Origin: Algoriphagus aestuarii
GTDB lineage: Bacteria > Bacteroidota > Bacteroidia > Cytophagales > Cyclobacteriaceae
DNA length: 64,000 nucleotides
Direction: 5' to 3'
NCBI GenBank assembly: GCA_017051695.1
Contig: JAFIDK010000010.1
Coordinates: 1 to 64,000 of the forward strand
The notes below the pieces were generated by a model that did not search any database, was not told the DNA's origin, and worked only from the letters and a program-made list of their open reading frames with translations. Shown here piece after piece: positions 54,806 through 63,540 of the stretch; within the stretch, counting starts at the first letter, position 1, and each line of letters begins with the position of its first letter. The translations under genes were made by a program, and so were the position numbers.

Positions 54806-55483
54806 TTATTGTTGTTCGCTACTGAAACACTGTACGCTTATGAAGTTAGGCATATCGTAAAATGTATCGTCTCCATAATATGCCGCCGCACTCCCCAAAT
54901 ATTGATAACAAGTGCTGATGATGTTATTTTTATGTGTCCTGGAATTCATCCACAAGATCAGTACCGACCTGGCAAATGAGATATAGGTATGTGGGATTAT
55001 TTCCTCTCGTTTGGATCTGCTGACATAAGTGAAAGTGCCACTTGGACCTGGAGGGTTTACCTTCCTACCATATTCATATTGCAGTCCATTACTTGAGCTG
55101 ATATTTTCTGCATAACAGTAAGGGTCAAGGCCTTCGATCTTTAATCGATCTGTCAGCATTTTTTTGCCTGGTACTTTACTGTAATGGGAATAAAAATCAT
55201 AGTTCACCATGTCATCTGCATGATCTTGGGCTACTTTCTCCACCTGGGGATGATGTTTGAAAAGGGGAAGCCTACGTTTCTGACGCATCTCATTCGTCAC
55301 ATAAAAAATTGCTGCATTCAGTAAGGGCCGATCAATATTTTTAAAATCGATAGGTTGATAAATCGCTTTTAGCTGGAAAAATTGCTGGATAGTATATTTC
55401 TGGTAGTCTTTATCAGTCCAATTTTGGGCTAAAAGTAAAAAAGGAGCAATGAGAAATGTAGAGGTAAATAACAGGCGAATCAA
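54806..55483 (-). CDS. Secreted CAP-domain (SCP/PR1-like) protein
   Basis: 225 residues. The signal peptide is MIRLLFTSTFLIAPFLLLAQ. The CAP domain runs from about 55 to 215: LLNAAIFYVTNEMRQKRRLPLFKHHPQVEKVAQDHADDMVNYDFYSHYS (conserved HADDM and HYS), then AENISSS and a late motif with MNSRTHKNNIISTCYQYLGSAAAY. These are the CAP cavity residues His/Glu/His. The role is unknown; CAP proteins bind lipids or act as proteases in some organisms. Its neighbour DUF6702 is on the same strand. Confidence 0.85.
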   Translation of the reverse strand: MIRLLFTSTFLIAPFLLLAQNWTDKDYQKYTIQQFFQLKAIYQPIDFKNIDRPLLNAAIFYVTNEMRQKRRLPLFKHHPQVEKVAQDHADDMVNYDFYSHYSKVPGKKMLTDRLKIEGLDPYCYAENISSSNGLQYEYGRKVNPPGPSGTFTYVSRSKREEIIPHTYISFARSVLILWMNSRTHKNNIISTCYQYLGSAAAYYGDDTFYDMPNFISVQCFSSEQQ

Positions 55484-55552
55484 GGAATCAATAATTTTGC
55501 TTCTGATTCTTTGACGAAGGACATGCCAAAATAGTATTCCTAAAAATTTCTT

Positions 55553-56044
55553 TTAAAAATTCAATGTTTCCCTTTCATGGTCCTTGCGTAGCAAAAGGCT
55601 TTTTGGGCTACCTCCCCGTATGTAAATGTGTACAATATTTTGCTGGGAATCGTGATCCTCAATCAAAACGGAATTCTCCACAGTGATGGACTTTTCAAAT
55701 GGTGTTGGAGCGGATTCGAGATAAAACCAAATGGCTTCCTCCTCCACTTCGTATCCTATAAAATTTAGCTTGACAGGTTTCCCGTTGACAGTGATTTTGT
55801 TATGAGCCATCAAATATTCCGAAAATTGTCTTTCCAGTAATTTTTGATCCTCAGGATTTAAAACATCAATGGAAGTATCGTGATAGTTGCCGAGAGAAAC
55901 TTCTAGATCATCCCAAAATATCTTTTGGGCAATCTCTAATTTTTGGCAAGAATCATTGTACCTGATTTCTGTGAGACTGATAAAAAACGGATGGGCAAAA
56001 GCCAACCATCCCCAAGAAATCAAGCATATATAAAGATGGTGCAT
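55553..56044 (-). CDS. DUF6702 family exported protein
   Basis: 163 residues. The signal peptide ends in AHP. The DUF6702 pattern is HPFFISLTEIRYND, KIFWDDLEVSLG, then ITVNGKPVKLNFIGYEVEEEAIWFYLES. It is divergent from the HupE/UreJ gene (82-base gap), a common pairing in Bacteroidota. The function is unknown. Confidence 0.85.
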   Translation of the reverse strand: MHHLYICLISWGWLAFAHPFFISLTEIRYNDSCQKLEIAQKIFWDDLEVSLGNYHDTSIDVLNPEDQKLLERQFSEYLMAHNKITVNGKPVKLNFIGYEVEEEAIWFYLESAPTPFEKSITVENSVLIEDHDSQQNIVHIYIRGGSPKSLLLRKDHERETLNF

Positions 56045-56126
56045 TTGGTAAGAGTCTTTTGTCTTTTGTGGGAATAATCCAGTATAATTGCGGCAATTTA
56101 CTTCATTTGAAGTATTCTAATCCTAT

Positions 56127-56708
56127 ATGAGTTCCTTTCAATTGTACTTTCGCCTGGGTGTCCAGCATATTTTGGACATTCAAGGTTACGATCATATTTT
56201 ATTTGTGTTGGCTCTCTGTGCTGTTTTTATTCCAAGAGATTGGAGGAAAATCATCATTTTAGTGACTGCATTTACAATTGGTCACTCGCTGACTTTGGCC
56301 CTGGCCACCTTTAAAGTCATTCAGGTCAATACGGAATTGATAGAGTTTTTGATTCCCGTGACCATCGCCATCACGGCTTTTATTTCCTTACTCCGTCCCA
56401 AACCTGCTTCCGGCAAAGGTGTCACGATCAATTACCTCTTTGCTTTGTTCTTCGGTCTCATTCATGGACTGGGATTTTCGAATTATCTCAGGAGCTTGTT
56501 AGGTCAGGAAAATTCCATTTGGCAACCGCTTCTGGCTTTTAATCTAGGTCTGGAACTTGGCCAAATTGTGATTGTGGGAATATACCTGCTATTGACCTCG
56601 ATTTTGGTTGGACTGGCAGGAGTGAGTAGAAAAGAATGGACATTGATCGTTTCCTCATTTGTATTTGGAATCGCGCTCATGTTGATGTTAGAAATGAAAT
56701 TTTGGTAA
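56127..56708 (+). CDS. HupE/UreJ family membrane protein
   Basis: 193 residues with six to seven hydrophobic helices. The conserved HILDIQGYDHILFVLAL (14-30) and TIGHSLTLALA (50-60) carry the metal-type histidines of HupE/UreJ. Later comes FGLIHGLGFSNYL. The family is linked to nickel or divalent metal transport, but the substrate is uncertain here. It precedes the second M1 peptidase gene by 18 bases, likely co-transcribed. Confidence 0.88.
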   Translation: MSSFQLYFRLGVQHILDIQGYDHILFVLALCAVFIPRDWRKIIILVTAFTIGHSLTLALATFKVIQVNTELIEFLIPVTIAITAFISLLRPKPASGKGVTINYLFALFFGLIHGLGFSNYLRSLLGQENSIWQPLLAFNLGLELGQIVIVGIYLLLTSILVGLAGVSRKEWTLIVSSFVFGIALMLMLEMKFW

Positions 56709-56726
56709 TAAATCACCCTTAGTAAT

Positions 56727-59057
56727 ATGAATAAAATCGGATTAATTGCTTCCCTTGCTCTTTTGAGTGTGACCAGTGTTTTTGCTCAAAATAGATCCGA
56801 GCAAAATCATGGGGAACGCTTTGAACAGCTAGGTCCAATGCTTCGAACACCCAATGTATACAGAACAGCCTCCGGTGCACCGGGCCACATGTACTGGCAG
56901 CAGCAGGCAAACTATGTGATCAATGTGGAGCTGGACGATGAAAACCAGTCTATCAAAGGTTCTGAAAAAGTAACCTATATCAATAATTCTCCTGACCAGC
57001 TGACTTACCTATGGGTTCAATTGGAAGAAAACCAACGTGGTGCTGATTCCAATTCTCCAAAAGTAGCAGAGAGCTCAATCAGCAACAGAATGACCCTTCG
57101 CACACTTGAAGGAATCATCTGGGCAAATGAGGATTTTGGTTACAAAGTTTTGGAAGTAAAAGATGCCAAAGGCAATCCGCTTCCAGTGACAGTGAATCAA
57201 ACGATGATGAGAATTGATTTGCCAACTCCTTTGAAAGCTGGTGATTCTTTCACTTTCGGGGTAGAATGGTCTTTCAATATCACCAACCGAGTTGGTTATA
57301 TCGCTGGTCGTCCAGGATATGAATACTTCGAAGGAGATGGAAACTATCTCTATACAATGGCTGAGTGGTTCCCAAGAATGGCGGTTTACTCTGATTTCGA
57401 AGGATGGCAAAACAAGCAATTCCTAGGAAGAGGAGAGTTTGCCTTAGTATTCGGTAATTACGAAGTAAATATCACTGTGCCTGCGGACCATATGGTCGGA
57501 GCGACTGGTGTTTTACAAAACCCAAGTCAGGTGCTTTCATCTACGGAATTGGAGCGATGGAATAGAGCCAAGCAAACCTATGATGCTCCTGTCGTGATCA
57601 GAACGCAAGAGGAAGCTACAGAATTGGAGAAAGGAAAAGCTACTGCCAAGAAAACCTGGAAATTCAAGGCTGAAAACGTAAGAGACTTTGCTTGGACATC
57701 TTCCAGAAAATTCATCTGGGATGCCATGGCTGTGAAGCAAGGAGGCAAAGATGTGATGGCAATGTCTTACTATGGCAAAGAAGCAAATCCACTTTGGGGC
57801 CAGTATTCTACCAGAGTTGTTGCTCATACGATCAAGTCTTACTCAAGCCATACCTTTGATTATCCTTATCCAACAGCAATCTCTGTAGAGGCAGCCAATG
57901 GTATGGAATATCCAATGATCTGTTTCAACTACGGTCGTCCAGATTCTGATGGTACTTATTCTGAAGCTGTGAAAAACGGGATGATCGGAGTGATTATTCA
58001 CGAAGTTGGTCACAACTTCTTCCCGATGATTGTCAACTCTGATGAACGTCAGTGGACTTGGATGGATGAAGGGTTGAATACGTTCATGCAATACATGGCG
58101 GAGCAAGAATGGGATAGAAATTTCCCTTCCAGAAGAGGTCCAGCTCATAAGATCGTTCCTTACATGAGAAGCGAGAAAAATACGTTGGAGCCAATCATGA
58201 CCAACTCTGAAAATATCATTCAGTTCGGTCCAAATGCTTACGCAAAACCAGCAACAGCTTTAAATATCTTGAGAGAGACGGTGATGGGACGTGAGTTATT
58301 TGATTATGCTTTCAAAGAATACGCAAGAAGATGGATGTTTAAGCACCCAACTCCGGATGATTTATTCAGAACCTTAGAAGATGCTTCTGCGGTAGACTTG
58401 GATTGGTTCTGGAGAGGTTGGTTCTACGGAACTGAGCCTGTGGATATTTCGCTTGAAAATGTGGCTTGGTTCAAATTGGATCAGAGAACTCCTGCGGAGA
58501 AAGCTGCTGATGCCAAAGCTGAAGCTGAGTTTGATGAGACTAACGTGTCTAGAACTGCCAACATGAAGGATGTACCACAGACTGTGATTGAAGCCAATCC
58601 TGAGACTAGAGACTTCTACACAACTTACAATCCATTTACAGTAACTCCTGCTGATGAGGAAGCCTATAAGAGTTTCATGGCGAGCCTTTCTCCAAAAGAA
58701 AAAGAGTTGTTGAATTCCAATATGAATTTCTATGAACTCAACTTCAAAAATGTGGGTGGATTGGTGATGCCGATCATTTTGGAATGGCAGTATACTGATG
58801 GAACTTCTGAAATCGAAAGAATCCCTGCTGAAATCTGGAGGTTGAATGAAACAGAAGTGACGAAGGTTTTTGCTAAGAAAAAGGAAGTAAAACAAATCGT
58901 TTTGGATCCTTTGAGAGAGACAGCGGATATTGACGAGTCCAATAATTACTGGCCAAGACAATACCAGCCGACACGTTTCGAGTTGTTCAAAGGCTCAGGA
59001 GCTGCTAGAGGAGCTTCTACTGGAAGCAACCCAATGAAGAGAGCAAATAATAAGTAA
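56727..59057 (+). CDS. M1-family zinc metallopeptidase, secreted (776 aa)
   Basis: The signal peptide is LIASLALLSVTSVFAQ. The zinc motif HEVGH is followed after 18 residues by the Glu of DEGLNTF. NGMEYPMICF is the GAMEN-like exopeptidase motif. The C-terminus is extended (to LFKGSGAARGAS). It is longer than the other M1 gene and only distantly like it, so the two are not a recent duplication. A terminator with AGCCGGC/GTCGGCT follows. Confidence 0.92.
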   Translation: MNKIGLIASLALLSVTSVFAQNRSEQNHGERFEQLGPMLRTPNVYRTASGAPGHMYWQQQANYVINVELDDENQSIKGSEKVTYINNSPDQLTYLWVQLEENQRGADSNSPKVAESSISNRMTLRTLEGIIWANEDFGYKVLEVKDAKGNPLPVTVNQTMMRIDLPTPLKAGDSFTFGVEWSFNITNRVGYIAGRPGYEYFEGDGNYLYTMAEWFPRMAVYSDFEGWQNKQFLGRGEFALVFGNYEVNITVPADHMVGATGVLQNPSQVLSSTELERWNRAKQTYDAPVVIRTQEEATELEKGKATAKKTWKFKAENVRDFAWTSSRKFIWDAMAVKQGGKDVMAMSYYGKEANPLWGQYSTRVVAHTIKSYSSHTFDYPYPTAISVEAANGMEYPMICFNYGRPDSDGTYSEAVKNGMIGVIIHEVGHNFFPMIVNSDERQWTWMDEGLNTFMQYMAEQEWDRNFPSRRGPAHKIVPYMRSEKNTLEPIMTNSENIIQFGPNAYAKPATALNILRETVMGRELFDYAFKEYARRWMFKHPTPDDLFRTLEDASAVDLDWFWRGWFYGTEPVDISLENVAWFKLDQRTPAEKAADAKAEAEFDETNVSRTANMKDVPQTVIEANPETRDFYTTYNPFTVTPADEEAYKSFMASLSPKEKELLNSNMNFYELNFKNVGGLVMPIILEWQYTDGTSEIERIPAEIWRLNETEVTKVFAKKKEVKQIVLDPLRETADIDESNNYWPRQYQPTRFELFKGSGAARGASTGSNPMKRANNK

Positions 59058-59074
59058 GATTAAGTAGAGATACA

Positions 59075-59104
59075 AAAAAAGCCGGCGATAGTCGGCTTTT
59101 CTTG
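59075..59104 (+). terminator. Rho-independent terminator
   Basis: AAAAGCCGGC and GTCGGCTTTT pair around GATA, with a T-tract. A very similar hairpin (AAAAGCCGAC / GTCGGCTTTT) follows the NIPSNAP gene at about 61297. Confidence 0.85.
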
Positions 59105-59114
59105 TTTTAGGTTT

Positions 59115-59146
59115 TAACCGCAAAGGCCACAAAGAAGTCACAAAGA
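59115..59146. repeat. CGCAAAG-type intergenic motif (and 61337-61361)
   Basis: CCGCAAAGGCCACAAAG with a second CACAAAG lies before the first REP-like element. CGCAAAGTCGCTACGGCGCAAAG lies at 61337-61360 before the toxin. Both are built of repeated CGCAAAG/CACAAAG words. I recall similar strings in many Bacteroidota intergenic regions. Function unknown. Confidence 0.45.
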
Positions 59147-59150
59147 ACCC

Positions 59151-59345
59151 GCTCTTCGGGATTTGTAATCCCGAAGCTTTATCTGAAGATTTTTAACCTG
59201 CTCTTCGGGATTTGTAATCCCGAAGTTAGATCTGAAGATTTCTAATCTTCAAAAGAGATATAAAATCACAAACCTAATTGTTAATTGTCCTATACAATCG
59301 GATTAGAAATCCTATGATATAAGTTCAGGATTGCAAATCCTGAAC
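59151..59345. repeat. REP-like composite palindrome element, copy 1
   Basis: Two near-identical units, CTCTTCGGGATTTGTAATCC (59151 and 59200 areas), each form a hairpin of GGGATT/AATCCC arms. A related CGGATTAGAAATCC unit follows near 59299. A final near-perfect palindrome runs 59323-59345 (GTTCAGGATT / AATCCTGAAC). Flanking text (TAAAATCA, CCTA, TTGTCCTATACA) matches the copy at 63373-63540. The style is that of Bacteroidota REP sequences mobilised by RAYT transposases. Confidence 0.65.
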
Positions 59346-59431
59346 AGCGAAAGCCTTTGTTTTTGGCGACTGCTTTGCTTTTATAAGTGAGACTATTTGA
59401 TTTCTAAATTTAAAAACCCTTAAAAAAGGAA

Positions 59432-60193
59432 ATGGATAAGCCTCAACTTAGAATTTTGTTTTTACTCTTTTTTCTTACATTACCTCATTTGGTCAAGTCC
59501 CAATTTAGGCTCGGTTTGGAGTCTGGAGCTGCTTTTTCGCAGTATAATGACGTCCGGGTTCCAAATGGGGAATCAAATTCGGGGACACTTTTTTCACTTC
59601 AGGATGATTTCAACCCTAAGACTACTGGTTTTTTCAGATTGGAAATGAGCTACCTGATCAATGGGAAACATACAGTGGAATTGACGGCAGCCCCTTTGCA
59701 GATTGGGTATAGTGATTCACAACTTGAGGAAATAAATTTCGCTGGAACGCTATTTTCAGGAGAAGGAATTGACGGATCTTATCAATTTAATACCTATCGG
59801 GCCAGCTATCGATATCGCTTAGTGGACAATGATCAATGGATCTTTGATTTGGGAGCTACCATTTTGGCTAGGGATGCTCGCATTGCACTTACGCAAGGTG
59901 AATTGCAGGCAGAGGATACAGACTTGGGTTTTGTGCCATTAGTTAGCTTCAATCTGAATTATACTCCAAAAGAAAAACTTTCTTTAGTGCTTAAAGGTGA
60001 TGCTTTGGTAGGCCCTCAAGGTAGGGCAGAGGATATTTTTGCAGGAATACAATACCCGATATGGAAGCCAGGCTTGAACCTCAAAGCTGGCTATCGTCTA
60101 ATCGAAGGAGGCGCCGATGTCGACCAAGTTTATAATTTTGCTTATATCCATTTTGCAAGTCTAGGATTGGTGTATGATTTTTCTTTAAAATAG
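59432..60193 (+). CDS. Outer-membrane beta-barrel-like protein, 253 aa
   Basis: A signal peptide (LRILFLLFFLTLPHLVKSQ) is followed by alternating strands (FRLGLESGAAFSQY, GFFRLEMSYLINGKHTVELTAA, YRASYRYRLVDNDQWIFDLGATIL, ASLGLVYDFSLK at the end). The terminal aromatic strand is typical of outer-membrane barrels. The family is not named. A short REP-rich gap precedes it, so it has its own promoter region. Confidence 0.7.
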   Translation: MDKPQLRILFLLFFLTLPHLVKSQFRLGLESGAAFSQYNDVRVPNGESNSGTLFSLQDDFNPKTTGFFRLEMSYLINGKHTVELTAAPLQIGYSDSQLEEINFAGTLFSGEGIDGSYQFNTYRASYRYRLVDNDQWIFDLGATILARDARIALTQGELQAEDTDLGFVPLVSFNLNYTPKEKLSLVLKGDALVGPQGRAEDIFAGIQYPIWKPGLNLKAGYRLIEGGADVDQVYNFAYIHFASLGLVYDFSLK

Positions 60194-60512
60194 GAAACTG
60201 TGATTTAAGCTTAGGTTTGCATCCATGATAGCAATCAAACCTGAACAGTTTAATCTTAATATGTATATCCGTTTTTGTGCCAATATGGACTCAAAAGCAA
60301 AAAAGGAAATGTTAAACTTAAAAATTGAGACCGCTTCGGTCTTCGGTCTTCAGTCTTCCGACCAGATAAGCAAAGAATCTAAGGTGACTGGCATCTTTGC
60401 GGATAACCATAAATCTTAAAATTCGCTTAGATTTTTACAAACAGGATACATGCTTGAGAAGTTTATCTTAGATTAAAGGTTCATTACCCAATCCTAACCT
60501 AAAACCTAGAAA
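60194..60512. other. Gene-free gap with short CTTCGGT-type repeats
   Basis: Between the barrel gene and the NIPSNAP gene lie about 320 bases. It includes CTTCGGTCTTCGGTCTTCAGTC near 60335 (three imperfect heptamers). The only frame (60225-60419) is low-complexity and starts without a ribosome-binding site. I see no supported gene. Confidence 0.4.
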
Positions 60513-61292
60513 ATGAAACAATTAAAAACATTGTCTTTAGGACTTTTCGTTTTATGCCTTCTACTCAGTTCAAACTTGCTGGCGCAAAAAAGAGATATTT
60601 ACGAGCTGAAAACCTACCACATTACCAGTCCTGAGCAGGAGCAAATGTTGGATAGTTACTTGGAGAAAGCTTTTATCCCGGCGGCCCATCGTAATGGAGT
60701 GGCAAAAGTAGGAGTATTTAAACCGATTGCTTCGCAGCCTGATGCGGGTCAGAAAGTGTATGTATTCATTCCGTTTAAATCTTTGGATGAGTTTGAAGCA
60801 TTTGAAGGAAAGCTTTTAAAAGATCAGACTTTTTTAAAAGACGGAGAGGCCTATATCAATGCAGCATTTGACAAGCCCCCTTACAAAAGAATCGAAACTG
60901 CGATTTTACGTGGCATGTCGGAGCATCCTAAATTTGCTCCTTCCAAACTTACAAACGACAAAAAGGACAGGGTCTATGAGTTGAGAAGCTATGAAGGTCC
61001 AACAGAAAGATTGTATCGTCAAAAAGTGAAGATGTTCAATTCAGGTGAGATGGATATTTTCGAGAGGTTAAACTGTAGCCCGATTTTCTATGCAGAAACC
61101 ATTGCTGGAGCGAATATGCCGAATTTGATGTATATGACTACTCATGAAAACATGGAGGTGAGAAATGAGCATTGGAAGCAATTTGGAGCAGATCCTGCTT
61201 GGGCAGCCATGAAAGATTTAGAGGAATATAAAAATACCGTTTCCCGAAACGACACGAGGTTATTATATCCGACAAACTATTCAGACCTATAA
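60513..61292 (+). CDS. Secreted NIPSNAP-family protein
   Basis: 259 residues. The signal peptide is LSLGLFVLCLLLSSNLLAQ. Two NIPSNAP-type ferredoxin-like halves are seen: DIYELKTYHITSPEQ at 28-42 and RVYELRSYEGPTERLYRQKV in the second half, each with a helix and EHWKQFGADPAW near the end. Such proteins are common in Bacteroidota and uncharacterised. A terminator AAAAGCCGAC / GTCGGCTTTT follows at about 61296-61321. Confidence 0.9.
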   Translation: MKQLKTLSLGLFVLCLLLSSNLLAQKRDIYELKTYHITSPEQEQMLDSYLEKAFIPAAHRNGVAKVGVFKPIASQPDAGQKVYVFIPFKSLDEFEAFEGKLLKDQTFLKDGEAYINAAFDKPPYKRIETAILRGMSEHPKFAPSKLTNDKKDRVYELRSYEGPTERLYRQKVKMFNSGEMDIFERLNCSPIFYAETIAGANMPNLMYMTTHENMEVRNEHWKQFGADPAWAAMKDLEEYKNTVSRNDTRLLYPTNYSDL

Positions 61293-61295
61293 ATG

Positions 61296-61322
61296 TAAAA
61301 GCCGACGAGAGTCGGCTTTTTT
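61296..61322 (+). terminator. Rho-independent terminator after NIPSNAP gene
   Basis: AAAAGCCGAC and GTCGGCTTTT form a stem with a GAGA loop, then TTTTATG. Nearly the same stem is at 59075-59104. Confidence 0.85.
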
Positions 61323-61380
61323 ATGCGTAATATTCTCTCGCAAAGTCGCTACGGCGCAAAGAATTTTTCTTTGGTTTGCT

Positions 61381-62628
61381 TTGTCTTGCTTCTCCAGAAG
61401 CAGGACAGAAGTTACCCATTTAATTTCCTCGCAATCTTCTCAAAAAGCTTCACACCAGTTTCAATCAACTCATCAAGAAAATATAGGAGGTAGCTATTGC
61501 GAACCTGCCACTTGTGTGCAAACTGTTGTTACCATTTCGTGTGGAGATGACCCATATTCGCGAAAAAATTCAAACCAGGAATATGGGATGATGCAATGTA
61601 TGGATTGCGAAATTTCAGATTTTGATTTTGGGACACCTTCTTATACTCAATCCATCCCGGCGGCTTATATAGATTATAGGTTAGGTGGGATATTGACTGA
61701 CTTTCAGATGGGATACCTAAGTGATACTGATCCTAGTTTTGCGAATGAATTTCGATTGATGTTGGCTGGAGAGTCAGTTATTGATCAAGGAGCAACGCTG
61801 TTTACTATTGAGGCAGCGATCAATGGCGCATATGATGGGAATTTTAATTCCAATTTTGGTGCTGCAATCGAAGGATTGATGTACAATTCAGATGCAGATT
61901 TCACAAATGATATTATAGTAAGGCTATTACAGACTTATTTTGAGATAAATTATGCGATCCTTAAACAGCAAAATCCCAATTGGTCGAATGAAAAGCTTTT
62001 TTATGAGGCCTCCAAAGAGGTTATTCATTTGTCACTAGATGCTGTTGGATTAATCGAAGGACTCGGTACACCTGCCGACTTACTAAATGCCGGGTTATAC
62101 TATTTGGAAGGAGATAGGGTAAATGGTAATTTAAGTTTAGTTGCTGCTACACCTGTAATTGGATTGTTTTCAACAACTGTAAAAGGTGCGCTTAGGTTAC
62201 AAGGTTTTATTCCTGGAACTACAAAGAAAATAACTCAAGTTTGGGCTAAAGATGGAAGTTTAATTAAGTTTGGTGGAACGAGTCTTAGAAGAGCAATGGG
62301 AATAACAGACCCATTAAATCATGCTCACCATATATTACCTTTAGAACACGTAAATCATCCAGTGGTTCAAAAGGCAGCTAAATTAAACGGGAATCCTTTT
62401 CATATTGATGAAATAAATAATGGCTTAGAAGTATTAGCAAGCCAAAATACAACTCATCCTGCATATAATAATTTATTTTTTATGAAGCTTGAGAATTTTA
62501 ATAATAGTTATCCAAATGCGACCTCTGAGCAGGCTTATAATTTTATAAATCAGGAAATTGCAAAAGCAAAAGCCGCAATTCAAAGTTTGCCGACGAATGG
62601 AAAAATAAATGATGTTACATGGAATTAA
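61381..62628 (+). CDS. Orphan polymorphic-toxin C-terminal region with AHH nuclease domain
   Basis: The frame opens with a TTG inside a repeat that copies the 3' end of an M20 gene. Residues 11-36 are the translation of that repeat in another frame, so the true N-terminus is uncertain. A pre-toxin linker GLIEGLGTPADLLNAGLYYLEGDRVNG lies at 225-250. The HNH/EndoVII-type AHH motif NHAHHILPLEH is at about 313-323, followed by HPVVQKAAKLNGNPFHIDE. The domain resembles DNase or RNase toxin tips. No signal peptide or Rhs core is present, so this looks like a displaced toxin tip. An immunity-type gene follows, overlapping by 10 bases. Confidence 0.7.
   Translation: MSCFSRSRTEVTHLISSQSSQKASHQFQSTHQENIGGSYCEPATCVQTVVTISCGDDPYSRKNSNQEYGMMQCMDCEISDFDFGTPSYTQSIPAAYIDYRLGGILTDFQMGYLSDTDPSFANEFRLMLAGESVIDQGATLFTIEAAINGAYDGNFNSNFGAAIEGLMYNSDADFTNDIIVRLLQTYFEINYAILKQQNPNWSNEKLFYEASKEVIHLSLDAVGLIEGLGTPADLLNAGLYYLEGDRVNGNLSLVAATPVIGLFSTTVKGALRLQGFIPGTTKKITQVWAKDGSLIKFGGTSLRRAMGITDPLNHAHHILPLEHVNHPVVQKAAKLNGNPFHIDEINNGLEVLASQNTTHPAYNNLFFMKLENFNNSYPNATSEQAYNFINQEIAKAKAAIQSLPTNGKINDVTWN
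61412..61490. repeat. Direct repeat of the M20 amidohydrolase 3' end (copy A)
   Basis: Positions 61412-61475 are identical (64 bases) to 63601-63664, the last codons of the amidohydrolase gene on the minus strand. Similarity fades beyond 61475 and continues weakly to about 61490. A weaker match extends upstream (TTGTCTTGCTTCTCCAGAA at 61380 against TTGTCCTGCTTCTCAAGAA at 63569). The copy lies within the toxin frame. Confidence 0.9.
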
Positions 62629-63332
62629 AATATTTTCAACTTCAAATTATGAATGAAAGGGCCAGGAGGTGTTCAAACCATGTCGATCCTGATGAGTTGG
62701 GGTATATGAGGTTTAATGGAGAATCAAAGCTGGGGCCCTCGCCTTGCCAAAAAATAAAAGCAACTTCTAAAGTAAGAGATTTTTATTTGCCCTCCTCTGA
62801 TCTTGGAAGCAGGCTTATAATGTCAACTCAAGTAAAAAATATTTTAGAAGAGTATAGAGATGATAATCTAACTTTTATTCATTGCCCATTGACAAATGGT
62901 GCTCAATTAATGAATGATTTTTGGATTACTGATGTGAAAATATTTAATGATGAAGTCGTGGACTTTGAACGATCTAAATTTAAATTAATAGAAGGTTGGA
63001 TTGAAAAGGAAGTCAATGGTATAGCCACAGAATTTGGTGAAAGGGTCACTGAGATACATTTTCATAATCCTGATGAATTGAAAGCATTTGAAAAAAAGAA
63101 TCTTAATTATCTAAGCACTATAAAAACTGTAAAATTAGCTTTAAAAAAAGACTGTAAATTTTCATTTTTTTATTTGAAGAGCTTCGGGATTTTTGACATG
63201 ATAATTAGTTCAGAAATAAAGAATAGACTGCATATTAGAAATTTGGATAAAGGGGTCGAATTCAAACCCATTGAGATTTCAGGAGAAGAATGGTATGGGC
63301 CAAATGGCATCCGAAAACAATTTTATAAATAA
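62619..63332 (+). CDS. Imm11-like (DUF1629) immunity protein candidate, 237 aa
   Basis: The start overlaps the toxin stop by 10 bases, so the two are co-translated. Two similar modules, VRDFYLPSSDLGSRLIMSTQVKNILEEY (about 50-78) and FGIFDMIISSEIKNRLHIRNL (about 190-210), show the Imm11/DUF1629 opening. AHH toxins are often paired with this immunity class. There is no signal peptide, as expected for a cytoplasmic antidote. The exact start may be MNERARRC at residue 11. Confidence 0.7.
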   Translation: MELKYFQLQIMNERARRCSNHVDPDELGYMRFNGESKLGPSPCQKIKATSKVRDFYLPSSDLGSRLIMSTQVKNILEEYRDDNLTFIHCPLTNGAQLMNDFWITDVKIFNDEVVDFERSKFKLIEGWIEKEVNGIATEFGERVTEIHFHNPDELKAFEKKNLNYLSTIKTVKLALKKDCKFSFFYLKSFGIFDMIISSEIKNRLHIRNLDKGVEFKPIEISGEEWYGPNGIRKQFYK

Positions 63333-63340
63333 ATAGAAAT

Positions 63341-63371
63341 CCGGCCTAGGCTTAGTCTAGGCTGGATATTT
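63341..63371 (+). terminator. Rho-independent terminator after the toxin-immunity pair
   Basis: GCCTAG and CTAGGC pair with flanking CC/GG, followed by ATATTT. It lies 10 bases past the immunity stop. The T-tract is weak. Confidence 0.6.
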
Positions 63372-63372
63372 A

Positions 63373-63540
63373 GCTCTTCGGGATTTGTTATCTCTGCTCT
63401 TCGAAGTTTGCAACCTCGGAGCTATTCCCGAGATTTTTAATCTTAAAAGAGAAATAAAATCAACGACCTAGTTGTTGATTGTCCTATACATATGGATTAA
63501 AAATCCTATTATAAAGGTTCAGGATTGCAAATCCTGAACC
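63373..63540. repeat. REP-like composite palindrome element, copy 2
   Basis: CTCTTCGGGATTTGTTATC and variant units, then TTGTCCTATACA, GGATTAAAAATCC and the palindrome 63516-63540 (GGTTCAGGATT / AATCCTGAACC). It aligns with 59151-59345. The two copies bracket the barrel, NIPSNAP and toxin-immunity genes. Confidence 0.65.

Noticed and set aside
58374-58961. 195-aa minus-strand frame in the second M1 peptidase
   Set aside because: Shadow of the peptidase C-terminus with no supporting start or neighbour.
60225-60419. 64-aa frame between barrel and NIPSNAP genes
   Set aside because: Low complexity, spans CTTCGGT repeats, no ribosome-binding site.
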